Shown one piece after another: positions 18,039 through 27,700 of a DNA stretch of 64,000 nucleotides. Position 1 is the first letter of the stretch; the number at the start of each line of letters is the position of its first letter. The notes beneath the pieces are model-generated. The model searched no databases. It was not told where the DNA came from and saw nothing but the letters and a program-made list of their open reading frames with translations. The position numbers were made by a program, and so were the translations under genes. This stretch comes from Chitinophaga sancti (GTDB lineage: Bacteria; Bacteroidota; Bacteroidia; Chitinophagales; Chitinophagaceae), in assembly GCF_034087045.1 (NCBI RefSeq), contig NZ_CP139247.1:5792001-5856000 (forward strand), in the 5' to 3' direction.

Positions 18039-18081
18039 GCGAAAAATTGCCTTATGCCTTTGGCACAAGTCAATTTTTCGC
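18039..18081 (-). terminator. Hairpin downstream of the small exported protein
   Basis: GCGAAAAATTG pairs perfectly with CAATTTTTCGC, with extra pairing in the loop (TGCC/GGCA). It lies between the small exported-protein gene and the antiporter gene on the minus strand. The T-rich arm is inside the stem, so termination strength is uncertain. Confidence 0.55.
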
Positions 18082-18144
18082 GGGGGCGGAATAGCCTTCG
18101 GCCGGCTAAAATCTAAATGCCGGTAAAGTCAGTATTCAAAACAA

Positions 18145-18513
18145 CTACCAGAAATTATGGTTAGGGAAAATAAGCGTTCTGACAATAGCATGTATATCTA
18201 CCAGGAGCCTTCCTGTAGACAACACCACCGCATACAGTGGCAGCCGCGGTATAAAATACGCGCTGAAATGACCTGTACCAGGCCTATAAACAAACTTGTT
18301 AGGGGAACTAAAACAGTTGTTGAAATCAACAATGGTTTCCGGCAGGTATCCGGTACCGTTACACCATCCAGGTTTCGGATCGCTCTTTACTACTTTCAGT
18401 ACAGTGATTACAGGTTTCCTATTTTCTACAGCTTCATACTTTTTCCTGCACACATGCGCACCCGCCTGGTAAAAAGAAAAGAATATGATGATATATAGAA
18501 GAAGGTGACGCAT
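18145..18513 (-). CDS. Small exported protein of unknown function
   Basis: A 122-residue ORF with a signal-type N-terminus (MRHLLLYIIIFFSFYQAGA), two cysteines in the mature N-terminal half and a hydrophobic C-terminal stretch (LPLYAVVLSTGRLLVDIHAIV). I recognise no family. The opposite strand is also open for 113 codons but has no signal peptide or start context, so the minus strand is preferred. It follows marR on the same strand with 26 nt between. Confidence 0.45.
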   Translation of the reverse strand: MRHLLLYIIIFFSFYQAGAHVCRKKYEAVENRKPVITVLKVVKSDPKPGWCNGTGYLPETIVDFNNCFSSPNKFVYRPGTGHFSAYFIPRLPLYAVVLSTGRLLVDIHAIVRTLIFPNHNFW

Positions 18514-18539
18514 AAGGACGAAGATACGTTTTTCTGCCC

Positions 18540-18992
18540 CTATCTCCGCACCTTATCCAGCAAATCGCTCAGCTGCGCAGCTTCTTCGGCACTTAATCTT
18601 TCAGAAATGTCGTTGTAAAAATTATCCATAGGCACATCAACTTCGTCCAGCAACTTCAACCCTTTAGGAGTAATGTTAATGTCCATTTTACGCCTGTTGT
18701 GCGGGCACAATCTGCGTTGTACGTATTCCAGCTTTTCAAGTTTGTCGAGTAAGCGGGTCACATCGCTCGCTTTGTCCAGCATGACTTCTTTGATGCTACC
18801 GGCAGAAACAGGTTCCGGATGACGGCCACGGATAATGCGTAAAGCATTGTAATGCTGGGGCAGCAGCCCATAGGATTTCAGGTTGGCGCCGAGGGAATCT
18901 CTCAGCCAGTTACCCGTGTAAAGGAGGTTCACCACCATTTTGTGATGATCATCCTTAAACTTGCGCTGGTTAATTGCTTGTTCAATTCTCAT
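18540..18992 (-). CDS. MarR-family transcriptional regulator
   Basis: A 150-residue winged-helix regulator. The DNA-binding part runs through LLPQHYNALRIIRGRHPEPVSAGSIKEVMLDKASDVTRLLDKLEKLEYVQRR with the wing CPHNRRKMDINITPKG; flanking helices would form the dimer interface. It is divergent from the YeeE/YedE pair with a 117-nt gap and may control it and itself. A perfect -7 box lies only 4 nt before the ATG, so the mRNA may be leaderless. Confidence 0.88.
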   Translation of the reverse strand: MRIEQAINQRKFKDDHHKMVVNLLYTGNWLRDSLGANLKSYGLLPQHYNALRIIRGRHPEPVSAGSIKEVMLDKASDVTRLLDKLEKLEYVQRRLCPHNRRKMDINITPKGLKLLDEVDVPMDNFYNDISERLSAEEAAQLSDLLDKVRR

Positions 18993-18996
18993 GTAT

Positions 18997-19004
18997 CAAA
19001 GATA
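18997..19004 (-). promoter_or_regulatory. -7 box of the marR gene
   Basis: TATCTTTG on the minus strand matches TAnnTTTG exactly and ends 4 nt before the start codon, implying a leaderless or nearly leaderless transcript. Confidence 0.5.
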
Positions 19005-19075
19005 AGGAATATGCGTGTTGCAACATATTAGGAGTATTCCATTCTATTAACATTATGTGGATATTTATGGTTGAT

Positions 19076-19083
19076 TATATTTG
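19076..19083 (+). promoter_or_regulatory. -7 box of the YeeE/YedE pair
   Basis: TATATTTG matches TAnnTTTG exactly, 26 nt before the chosen ATG at 19110. That spacing favours this start over the ATG at 19071, which lies upstream of the box. Confidence 0.55.
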
Positions 19084-19109
19084 TATATACATCCTCCAAC
19101 CATAAAATT

Positions 19110-19679
19110 ATGCTTTTAAAATTGATCTCATCACCATGGCCATGGTACATAGCGGGGCCCATTATCGGGCTTATGGTTCCCTTGCTTTTATTATTGGGCA
19201 ATCGCTCATTTGGCATCTCGTCTTCTCTCCGACATATTTGTGCCGCCTGTTTTCCGACAAAAATTCCCTTTTTTACCTATGAGTGGAAGAAGGAGATCTG
19301 GAATTTGTTCTTTGCCGGGGGTATCGTGATCGGGGGATTTGTGGCAGCTCACTGGCTGGCAGATCCCTCCCCTGTTCAAATCAGTCCAAAGCTGGAAAAC
19401 ACTTTAGGTGAATTTGGCATTACCAACCACAATTATCTGTTACCCAGCCAGTTATTTAACTGGCCAGCCCTACTGACAATCAGGGGTTTTATCCTAATAA
19501 TTGTGGGAGGATTCCTCGTAGGCTTTGGAACAAGGTATGCCGGTGGGTGTACTTCGGGGCATTCAATTATGGGATTGTCAACTTTGCAATGGCCATCATT
19601 GGTCGCCACTTGTTGTTTTATGGCGGGTGGATTTATTATGTCAAATCTGATCTTACCTTTTATACTGAACTTATCATGA
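19110..19679 (+). CDS. YeeE/YedE-family membrane transporter, first half
   Basis: A 189-residue membrane protein with about four or five TMs. It has the family motif RYAGGCTSGHSIMG, in which the cysteine is the conserved sulfur-handling residue of YeeE/YedE (thiosulfate-transporter-like) proteins. The second half is encoded by the next gene, whose ATG overlaps this stop codon (ATGA). Two-gene versions of this family probably move a small sulfur compound across the inner membrane; the substrate is not evident. It is controlled from a promoter shared back-to-back with marR. Confidence 0.85.
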   Translation: MLLKLISSPWPWYIAGPIIGLMVPLLLLLGNRSFGISSSLRHICAACFPTKIPFFTYEWKKEIWNLFFAGGIVIGGFVAAHWLADPSPVQISPKLENTLGEFGITNHNYLLPSQLFNWPALLTIRGFILIIVGGFLVGFGTRYAGGCTSGHSIMGLSTLQWPSLVATCCFMAGGFIMSNLILPFILNLS

Positions 19680-20086
19680 AGAACATAAAATATACATTTG
19701 TCGGGATGCTTTTTGGCATTGTGCTGGTAAAATCGCAGGTATTATCCTGGTTTAGAATTCAGGAAATGTTTCATTTACAGTCGTTTCATATGTATGGGGT
19801 AATTGGGTCGGCAGTAGTTACAGGTCTTATTTCCGTAACCATCATTAAAAAGTTCAAAATCAGAACGTTCGGTGGTGAGGAGATTATCATTCCAAAGAAG
19901 CCTTTTTCGAAGGGGAATATCTATGGAGGGTTGTTATTTGGGTTTGGATGGGCATTGACGGGAGCATGTCCGGGGCCGTTATTTGCACAGGTAGGTGCAG
20001 GATTTACCGTGATGGGGGTGGCGCTGCTGAGTGCGATATTGGGTACGTGGGTGTATGGAGTGGTCAGGGATAGGTTGCCACATTAG
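19676..20086 (+). CDS. YeeE/YedE-family membrane transporter, second half (DUF6691-like)
   Basis: A 136-residue membrane protein with about four TMs and the second family motif GWALTGACPGPLFAQVG, again with a conserved cysteine. Its start overlaps the stop of the preceding half by 4 nt, so the two should be made together and likely form one transporter. The last 41 nt, including the stop codon, are duplicated exactly 65 bp downstream. Confidence 0.85.
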   Translation: MKNIKYTFVGMLFGIVLVKSQVLSWFRIQEMFHLQSFHMYGVIGSAVVTGLISVTIIKKFKIRTFGGEEIIIPKKPFSKGNIYGGLLFGFGWALTGACPGPLFAQVGAGFTVMGVALLSAILGTWVYGVVRDRLPH

Positions 20087-20151
20087 CGCCTGCATCATAT
20101 GATTGCGAACCGTGGGTGTATGGAGTGGTCAGGGATAGGTTGCCACATTAG
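20046..20151 (+). repeat. 41-bp direct repeat of the transporter gene's 3' end
   Basis: The gene's last 41 nt (CGTGGGTGTATGGAGTGGTC..., ending ATTAG with the stop) at 20046-20086 recur without mismatch at 20111-20151, separated by 24 bp. Confidence 0.97.
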
Positions 20152-20391
20152 TTGTCACGAAGTTAATATTGCAACAATTTTAAGGGTTGGTATGTTAAAA
20201 TCAATAGATTTAAACAGGTCTTCCTACTTCTTTCGTTAATACGGAGTTAACTAATTAAATACCAGTGAGTACTAGTTACCTAAAATGAGGTGTTTTTTGT
20301 TAATTTTTAGTTAACGATCGTTAATTCATGACGTTTACCAGATAAAATATATCCTTTACCAAAATTGATTAGGCGGCACCAAGCTGTCGTA

Positions 20392-20467
20392 TATCTTTGA
20401 TTTAGGTTTTTCATAGGATATGGTTAAAAAATTAAGGGCGGTATTCTTACCGCCCTTCTCTTTTTTG
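20392..20467 (+). ncRNA. Candidate small transcript with its own promoter and terminator
   Basis: A perfect -7 box TATCTTTG (20392-20399) is followed about 35 nt later by a 10-bp perfect hairpin, AAGGGCGGTA/TACCGCCCTT (20434-20457), and a T-run. This would give a transcript of about 60 nt. No plausible coding frame is seen. It lies inside a 527-bp gap that otherwise holds the 41-bp repeat, an AT-rich stretch with the palindrome TTAACGATCGTTAA, and the next gene's promoter. Existence is inferred from signals only. Confidence 0.45.
20434..20467 (+). terminator. Intergenic terminator
   Basis: Perfect 10-bp GC-rich stem with a TTCT loop followed by CTCTTTTTT. It is far (about 350 nt) from the YeeE/YedE stop and most likely ends the small transcript starting near 20404. 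Confidence 0.85.
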
Positions 20468-20548
20468 TACAGTCTTCATTTTCAGTGATTTTTACACTTT
20501 TCTTACAGTAAAAAATTAATTCTCTTTTTATCGCTTCAATAAATAACT

Positions 20549-20556
20549 TATTTTTG
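20549..20556 (+). promoter_or_regulatory. -7 box of the SDR gene
   Basis: TATTTTTG matches TAnnTTTG and lies 57 nt before the SDR start codon. Confidence 0.5.
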
Positions 20557-20613
20557 TATTTTGTTCTCAGCTGTTCCTGTATTCCTTAAGCACAGCGGCT
20601 AACCAGTATAATT

Positions 20614-21387
20614 ATGAATTACGCACTCATTACAGGCGCAAGCAAGGGGATAGGACGTTCCATAGCCACCGTATTGGCTGAAAAAAAATATAACCTGATT
20701 CTTGTAGCAAGATCCACCAGTGAATTGCAGGTAGTAGCCTCAGAACTGATTACTAAGTACGGGGTACAGGTCGACTACCTGGGCATTGATCTCTCTGTTC
20801 CCACAGCAGCCGGTGAGTTGTTCGGGTGGGTACAGAAAAAACAGTACAATATTTCTATCCTGATCAACAATGCAGGGTATGCTGTATGGGGTGAATTCGA
20901 CAAGACTTCATTAGAAGATCAGAACAGGATGTTGCAGGTAAACATGCAGACACCGGTGGCATTGTGTCATCATTTTCTGCCTATGCTGTTGCAACAACCT
21001 GCTGCTTACATTATGAACGTAGCGAGTACCGCTGCTTACCAGGCAGTACCAACACTCAGTACCTATGCTGCTACCAAAGCTTTTATGCTATTTTTTACCC
21101 GCGGTCTCAGGGCAGATCTGAAAGGCACAAATGTATCAGTAACTGCATTATCACCCGGCCCCGTGAATACCAATTTTATCGACAGAGCTGGCATGCAGGC
21201 CATCAAAGCCACTGCAGAAAAGTATGGCATGATGCCGGACGAGGTAGCACGAATTGCGGTAAAAGGTATGTTCGCAAAGAAATCCGAATTGATTCCAGGC
21301 GCACTGAATGCGGCCACAGCATTTTTCACCCGATTGGTTCCCAAGGCGATGGTTGAAAAAATTGCTGGTAATCTATATAAAAAATAA
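20614..21387 (+). CDS. Short-chain dehydrogenase/reductase
   Basis: A 257-residue classical SDR. The cofactor motif TGASKGIG is at the N-terminus, with NNAGYAVWGEF, the catalytic serine in MNVASTAAY, and YAATKAF with the catalytic Tyr and Lys. R33 after the second beta-strand (LVARSTSEL) favours NADPH. It resembles the YqjQ/DltE-like group of SDRs acting on hydrophobic ketones or acyl substrates; the substrate cannot be read from the sequence. It is monocistronic. Confidence 0.9.
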   Translation: MNYALITGASKGIGRSIATVLAEKKYNLILVARSTSELQVVASELITKYGVQVDYLGIDLSVPTAAGELFGWVQKKQYNISILINNAGYAVWGEFDKTSLEDQNRMLQVNMQTPVALCHHFLPMLLQQPAAYIMNVASTAAYQAVPTLSTYAATKAFMLFFTRGLRADLKGTNVSVTALSPGPVNTNFIDRAGMQAIKATAEKYGMMPDEVARIAVKGMFAKKSELIPGALNAATAFFTRLVPKAMVEKIAGNLYKK

Positions 21388-21660
21388 GTAAATTCATCCC
21401 TTAAATCGCGGTGCAATTTATTATTTGGGTACAAGATAAAATACTATTACCTTTACCCTACAAACCTAGTAGACTAAAGAATGCGTTACAAACTATTATC
21501 AATACAAATACTACAGCTGACCTGCTTGTCGCAAAGTAAATGGTGTCCGTATTGTTGAAAACACTTGACCTATTTATCCTGTACTGACGGGGTTTTTATA
21601 AAAAAAACTATTTTCAATAATTCGTGATCAATCACCAATCATCTATAAATTTACCACATC

Positions 21661-22467
21661 ATGTCTACGGCTTATACTACGTTTACACTAGGTGATACGC
21701 TAACAGAAGAACAAAAAGCATTTTTTGACGAGCATGGATACATACACTTTTCCAGGTTCTTTACTCCTGAGCAGGTTCAGGAGATTATCAAAGCATCTGA
21801 AGAAGTACAGCAAAAATGGATCGCCGAAAAAAGAGAAAAAGTAAATGGAGTTCCCATCAAGTATGGTAAAGACTTGAATGGTGACCCAATTGTGCAACGC
21901 TTTGCCTTCATCAACCAGCATGCACCTGTACTGTCCGAGGTATTGCAAGACAAACGTTTCGATGCACTTTTAAGCCTGATTGGTCCTGGTGCCCGCCTTG
22001 GTATCAACGAGAAAGACGGGATGGTGTTTAACCACTATGTAAATGGTCCGGAAAGCAAGTTCACTAAAATGGGCTGGCATACAGACGGTCTGCGTGATAT
22101 CTTTATGGGTGGTAAACTGAATCCAATGCTCAACGTAGGTTTACACCTGAGCACATTGAAAGTTGAGAACGGTGGTCTGAGAATCATTCCAGGCACACAC
22201 AAACAGAGCAGACTGAGCATGCTGTTCAAGAAGAAATACTTCATTGACCACACACCTGACAAGAATGAGATCGCTATCACGCCTACAGCCGGTGACGTAA
22301 CTGTACATGATGGCCGCCTTTGGCACCGTGTTGCGCTGAGCTCTGTAATTGGTGAAGAAAGCCGCAGAAGAGTGATCTATGTGCCTATCATTGCTGGGAA
22401 ATATGCTCCCAAAAATGAAAACAGTCCGACCCAGTTCTATCAGCGCTTTGCTGGTATCGTAAAATAA
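21661..22467 (+). CDS. Phytanoyl-CoA dioxygenase (PhyH) family protein
   Basis: A 268-residue Fe(II)/2-oxoglutarate oxygenase of the PhyH family. The first metal ligands are in GWHTDGLRD (H-x-D) and the distal histidine is in HDGRLWHRVALS, with a following arginine (SRRRVIY) for 2-oxoglutarate. LRIIPGTHKQSRLSML is the usual strand between them. Substrate unknown; family members hydroxylate lipids or small metabolites. The 273-bp upstream gap is AT-rich, with a near-consensus box (TAAATTTA) shortly before the ATG. Confidence 0.88.
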   Translation: MSTAYTTFTLGDTLTEEQKAFFDEHGYIHFSRFFTPEQVQEIIKASEEVQQKWIAEKREKVNGVPIKYGKDLNGDPIVQRFAFINQHAPVLSEVLQDKRFDALLSLIGPGARLGINEKDGMVFNHYVNGPESKFTKMGWHTDGLRDIFMGGKLNPMLNVGLHLSTLKVENGGLRIIPGTHKQSRLSMLFKKKYFIDHTPDKNEIAITPTAGDVTVHDGRLWHRVALSSVIGEESRRRVIYVPIIAGKYAPKNENSPTQFYQRFAGIVK

Positions 22468-22551
22468 GGGCCTGGACACAAGTAGGGATATGCGAACATT
22501 TTCTTCAAAGTTTTGAGGCAGGAATTCTATTATCTTTTCCCTATAATATTT

Positions 22552-22587
22552 AAAAGCCTTTGGATGTCATGTCCAAAGGCTTTTTTA
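22552..22587 (+). terminator. Terminator after the PhyH gene
   Basis: AAAAGCCTTTGGA pairs with TCCAAAGGCTTTT around a 7-nt loop and ends in a T-run, about 85 nt past the stop codon. I see nothing further in the rest of this 331-bp gap. Confidence 0.88.
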
Positions 22588-22798
22588 ATGGATACATCAC
22601 CCCGCTTGTCTACGGCAACTGCACAGATAATCAGGCAGGGGCCTGCGGCTGGCATGACGAAATTCAAAATGATACTCCAACCATTGATTTCTTTTTCTAA
22701 AAAGGAATATTATTAGTTATTTTCGTACTAACCATGTTTTTATTTTCACTGTAGCCTGTTATCCCATATGCCCCATTCTTTGAAGAAAAACCCATATT

Positions 22799-24646
22799 AT
22801 GGCACTTAATACTGCAACCTCATTTTCTATTGCCGGCAATCAGTTCGACACTTTTCAATCTATAGAATTAAGGCAATACTTAAATGGCCACCACGAGTTT
22901 GAAATTTTTGTCAGCTATGACTGGTTCGAGAAATTGGGTGGTGGTATTTCCGGCGCCTCGAACAAATTCCTGGGTGAAGAGATTGAAATCAATGTCGCCC
23001 CTGCAGAGCAGCTTCCCGGGGTGCAAAACCTGATATTTAAAGGGATTGTGATGCAGATCGCTACCGGCAAGCAGGGTGACGGTACGCATGGCAATTGCAT
23101 CATCAGGGGACAAAGCCCAAGTATTCTGCTCGAAGATGATTACCACACCGCTTCGTTCGAAAACAAGTCGCTCTCTGATATTATTGCTGCTACTACCCAG
23201 AGCTACCCTCCTAACCTGCTACGTACCAGTATCAACCCCGACACCAAAGAATCACTTAAATACATTGTTCAATATAAAGAGACTTCCTATGCCTTCATTA
23301 AGCGCTTAGCAGAAAGGTATGGGGAGTGGTTTTTCTATGATGGTCAGCAACAGATATTCGGGAAATTCAGTCCGAAGACCACCGTACTGACCCACCAGGT
23401 GGATTTGCTTGAATTCAATATTGAAGTAACCGTGGTGCCCAATAATGCCAAATTCAACGGGTATGATTACAGGCAGGATAGTGTGGTGGAAGATACCACA
23501 AATGCAAAGGCCGCCGGGAAAATGAACGCCTATTCACAGCGTGCAAATGATGTGAGCTCAAAATTATATAACAGGGAAGGGTTGTTTAAAATGAACTACC
23601 CTTTTACCAGCAGTGCCAAAACACAGCTGGATAAACTGACGACCCTGCAAAAGAAGAGTAAGCTGTCAAAAATGGTGCAGTTGAAAGGGAGCAGTAAGAA
23701 CCCTTCTTTCAGGATCGGAGATACCGTGAGTATCAAAGATTCGGCGTTTGCACAGGAACAGCATCATGGGGAGTTTATGATCACCGGCATTAAGCATTAT
23801 TGCGGGGCAAATGGCAGTTATTATAATGTATTTGAAGGAACACCTACGGATGTAGCGGCGCCACATGTAGACTATACCAATATTCCCTATTGTGAACCAC
23901 AGTCCGCCACTGTAACAGACAATAACGACCCTAAAGGCTTAGGCCGGGTGAGGGTAAAATTCCGTTGGATGCAGTCGGGACAAACGCCATGGATAAGGGT
24001 GGTTTCTGCTTCTGGTGGAGGTGATAAAGGAATGTTTATTATGCCGGAAGTGGGTGAAGAAGTCATTACAGAATTTGAGGGTGGGAATGCGGAGCAACCT
24101 TTTGTGCTGGGTGCCACCTATAATGGCAAGGCGAAAAGTAGTTATGGAAATGCAGGGAATGACATGAAGGCACTGAAAACCCGGAGCGGAAATACGATTC
24201 TGCTAAATGATGCAGCAGGGAGCGTGACGGTGACAGATAAGAACGGGAGTTCTATGGCCATGGATGGTGCCGGGAATATTACTATTAATAGCCAGACCCT
24301 GGTGACTGTAAAAACAGATGATCATATTATAGTAGATGCACCGAATAAGATCGAGTTCTTATCTAAGGAGATACATTTGAAAGGGAGTGAGTTGGTCGTG
24401 ATTGGAGAAGGGCCTGCGCAGGTGAAGGTAGATAATAAGGGGAATAAGATCACATCTGCGGCGGATAAGATCACTCATAATGCTGTGACCCTGCATGAAA
24501 CGATCAGCAGTGCGAATATCAGGATGCAGAGTGAGGTGTATAATGTGAATAGTGGAACGAGTATTGGAATGGCGAGTAAGTCCGTGATGGTGAATGGAGA
24601 GGCGGATACGGGGATTATTGGAGGAACGCTGAAATTGAATTGTTAA
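22799..24646 (+). CDS. vgrG: VgrG-family spike protein
   Basis: A 615-residue VgrG, the trimeric spike of contractile injection machines. Residues 1 to about 330 are the gp27-like part (EIFVSYDWFE..., FKGIVMQIATGKQGD, FIKRLAERYGEWFFYDGQQ). An OB-fold gp5-like part follows (QSATVTDNNDPKGLGRVRVKF, MPEVGEEVITEFEGGN, PFVLGATYNGKAK), then a beta-helix with short VTV-type repeats to the C-terminus. The Rhs gene starts 60 nt downstream, so VgrG is the likely carrier for that toxin. No sheath, tube or baseplate genes are in the window. Confidence 0.93.
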   Translation: MALNTATSFSIAGNQFDTFQSIELRQYLNGHHEFEIFVSYDWFEKLGGGISGASNKFLGEEIEINVAPAEQLPGVQNLIFKGIVMQIATGKQGDGTHGNCIIRGQSPSILLEDDYHTASFENKSLSDIIAATTQSYPPNLLRTSINPDTKESLKYIVQYKETSYAFIKRLAERYGEWFFYDGQQQIFGKFSPKTTVLTHQVDLLEFNIEVTVVPNNAKFNGYDYRQDSVVEDTTNAKAAGKMNAYSQRANDVSSKLYNREGLFKMNYPFTSSAKTQLDKLTTLQKKSKLSKMVQLKGSSKNPSFRIGDTVSIKDSAFAQEQHHGEFMITGIKHYCGANGSYYNVFEGTPTDVAAPHVDYTNIPYCEPQSATVTDNNDPKGLGRVRVKFRWMQSGQTPWIRVVSASGGGDKGMFIMPEVGEEVITEFEGGNAEQPFVLGATYNGKAKSSYGNAGNDMKALKTRSGNTILLNDAAGSVTVTDKNGSSMAMDGAGNITINSQTLVTVKTDDHIIVDAPNKIEFLSKEIHLKGSELVVIGEGPAQVKVDNKGNKITSAADKITHNAVTLHETISSANIRMQSEVYNVNSGTSIGMASKSVMVNGEADTGIIGGTLKLNC

Positions 24647-24706
24647 GGTTGGCTTTTAATGAAAGCTTCCTGAATTTCCTGTTTCATTTCACTTAAACGG
24701 ACCCTC

Positions 24707-27700
24707 ATGCTCATCAGCAATAAACACTTTGTTCCAGTTATTGGACTGGATATCCATATCGTTATTCTTTTTGGATTTCCCATTCCTCTCCCCCATCCTT
24801 ACATTGGTTTTGTGCTGGACCCCATGGATTACATTCCATTTCATGGCGCCTCCACCAAAGTCAACCATGTACCCCGGGGAGTGAGTGATACCAGTGGTAT
24901 CATCATCATTCTCTTTCACTTTCCCATGGGCGGCCCCTGGCTCCTTGCGCCACTCATCGGCCATGACTCTGTCAACTTCTATGGTGCTAAAAACACTTTG
25001 GCAGAAGGCAGAATGCTCAGTCCTACCGGTCATATGCTCATGACCTGCAACGATATTGGTCTTCCCCTCTCCCTGAAACCCGGCAAGAAGCTGATCCCAA
25101 AACCCAGCATGTACCTACCCACCTCCTTTTCCATTCCCCTCTCTTTTGGCAAACCCGTAATGGTAGGTGGTCCATATGTACCTGACTGGGCAGGGGTACT
25201 CATGAACCTCATTACCTCCTTCGGATTTGGCGCCCTGCTAAAAGGCATCGGCAAACTTGGCAGGAAGATGATGACGAAATTCAACCATGCCCTCAAAGGA
25301 AAACTGGGTAGTAATAAACTGAGTAAATTCCTCTGTAAACATGGTTTTGAACCTGTAGACCTGGTACAGGGTATCGTAATTTCCGAAGGCCTTGACTTTG
25401 AAATGTCCGGCCCTATTCCGCTGGTGTGGGAACGTACCTGGAATAGTGATAGTCAACACCATGGTTTATTAGGTCATGGCACCCACCTGAGTTATGATAT
25501 GCGGGTGCAGGAGTTTACCGCTGACAATGCCACCGTGGTACTGCTTGGCGATGGCCGTAGTGCAGTATTTGACGCCCTGCCTTACAGCGGTGATAACGAA
25601 TATAACAGGCATGAGAAACTGCTGCTGACCCGTACGGATGTAGATGAATATGTACTCTACGATTATCAGGATAAACTCTTTTATACCTTTAAAAAGATCC
25701 GTTCTGCTGATGAACAATACCGGTTATTTGCTATTCATAACCGAATGAACTTCCTCGTGACCCTTCATTATAACCAGAAAGGTCATTTACTTCGCATCAC
25801 GGATAGTGTGGGCAGACAACTACATATTAAGAATGATTTCGAAGGCCGCATTACCAGTGTGACCGCACACCATCGCGGACAGGAAAAACTGCTGGTATCT
25901 TATACATATAATGAGGAAGGAGACCTGGTTGCAATTGCTGATGCATTGGGACAGGCAACCCGCATTACATATAAGCACCACCTGATGGTATCCAAAACAG
26001 ATCGTACCGGGCAAACCTTCTATTGGGAATATGATAAGAAAGGACGCTGTATTCATACATGGGGTGATGGTGGCCTGCTGGAAGGTTTTATTGAATACCA
26101 CCCACAGGATGGTTATAACCTGGTGACGAATTCACTGGGACAAACCACCACCTACTACTACTCCCCTGATTTTGTGATTCACCAGGTCAGGGACCCGATG
26201 GGGCATTCAACTTTTATTAATTATACCGAAGACTTCGAAATTTATCAGGAGATAGATGAAGAAGGAACGGTAGCCGGGTATACCTATGATGATATGGGAA
26301 ATATGGCCAGTGTGGTACAACCAGATGGCAGTAGCTATTCCTTTTTGTACAATGCTGAAGGAAATATGATCCTTGGGATGGATGCAGAAGGCAATAGCAG
26401 TACCTATACCTATTACCCCGACAATGGGTTGCTGCATACCAATACCCGTCCTGATGGCAGTATACAGATCATGCGGTACAATGAGCAATTGCAGCTTGCA
26501 AGTGTAGAAGATACGGATGATAATGTCACGCGTATGGAATATGACGAGGACCAGAACCTTGTCAAAATGATATTGCCTGATGGTGGCGTGGCTACCTGGA
26601 CCTATGATGTATGGGGCTTATGTACCAGCACGAGTAATCCTGCACAGCAGGTACAACGATTCAGGTATGATGCGCTGGGGCGAATTACCGAAATTGAAAC
26701 GCCGGATGGGAATCATATTCAGATGGAGTATGATGCTTACTTCCATGTACTGCGTGCGGTTGATAAGCATCATGATGTAAAATTCTCTTATACACCATTA
26801 GGTAATTTGCGCAGCAGAGAAGAAAATGGGGTGAAGGTCAATTACATCTATGATACGGAGTGCAGACTGCGGAGTATCATTAATGAAAAAGGGGAATCAC
26901 ACCAGTTTGTTCGGAATGCACGTGGTGAAAGTATCAGGGAAACAGGATTTGATGGCATCAGTCATAGTTTTGTGCGGGATGCTACCGGCAAGGTGATTAA
27001 GGTAGAAAGGCCAGACAACAGGCATACATTATATGAATATGATTATAATGGAATGCTGGTGCGTGCGGAACATAGTGATGGTAGCTGGTCTGCTTTTGGG
27101 TATGACCGGAATGGGCAAATGATAGAGGCGGTGAATGAGAATGGGACGGTGAGTTTTAAGAGAGATAATATGGGACGGGTGATAGAAGAGCGGCAGCATG
27201 GCCATGTGGTAAGTACGAGGTATGATGAGAATGGAAGAAGGGTGAGGTTGGAGAGTTCATTGGGAGCGAGGGTGAAGTTGGAGAGGAATAGAATGGGGGA
27301 TGTGACAGGGATGCGGGCGGATATGCAAGGGTTACGTACTGTTGGTGATGACATGCGGGGCATAGCTGGTGCCACGCTGGACCCATGGACACTTCAAATT
27401 CAATATGACCTTCCTGGCCTTGAAACTTCCCGTACACTTCCCGGCGGCATCACCAGCAGCTGGACATATGACAAAGCAGGGATGCCGGCTTCTCAAACAG
27501 TGAACAGCAACAATCGTACAGTACGCAAGACCTATTATCGCTGGGATGCCAATCAACGCCTTCGTGAAATGGTGAATGCCCTGAATAACAGCAGTGTGAA
27601 ATTTGCACATGATGATTTCGGTAACCTTGCATGGGCACAGTATGAAGATGGCCATTTTGATTACAGACAACCCGATAAAGTAGGGAACCTGTTTAGATCC

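Noticed and set aside
18157..18498. 113-codon plus-strand frame opposite the small exported protein
   Set aside because: No signal peptide, start context or family; the minus-strand frame has a clear signal peptide.
22513..22716. 67-codon frame after the PhyH gene
   Set aside because: It runs through the terminator hairpin and has no recognisable features.
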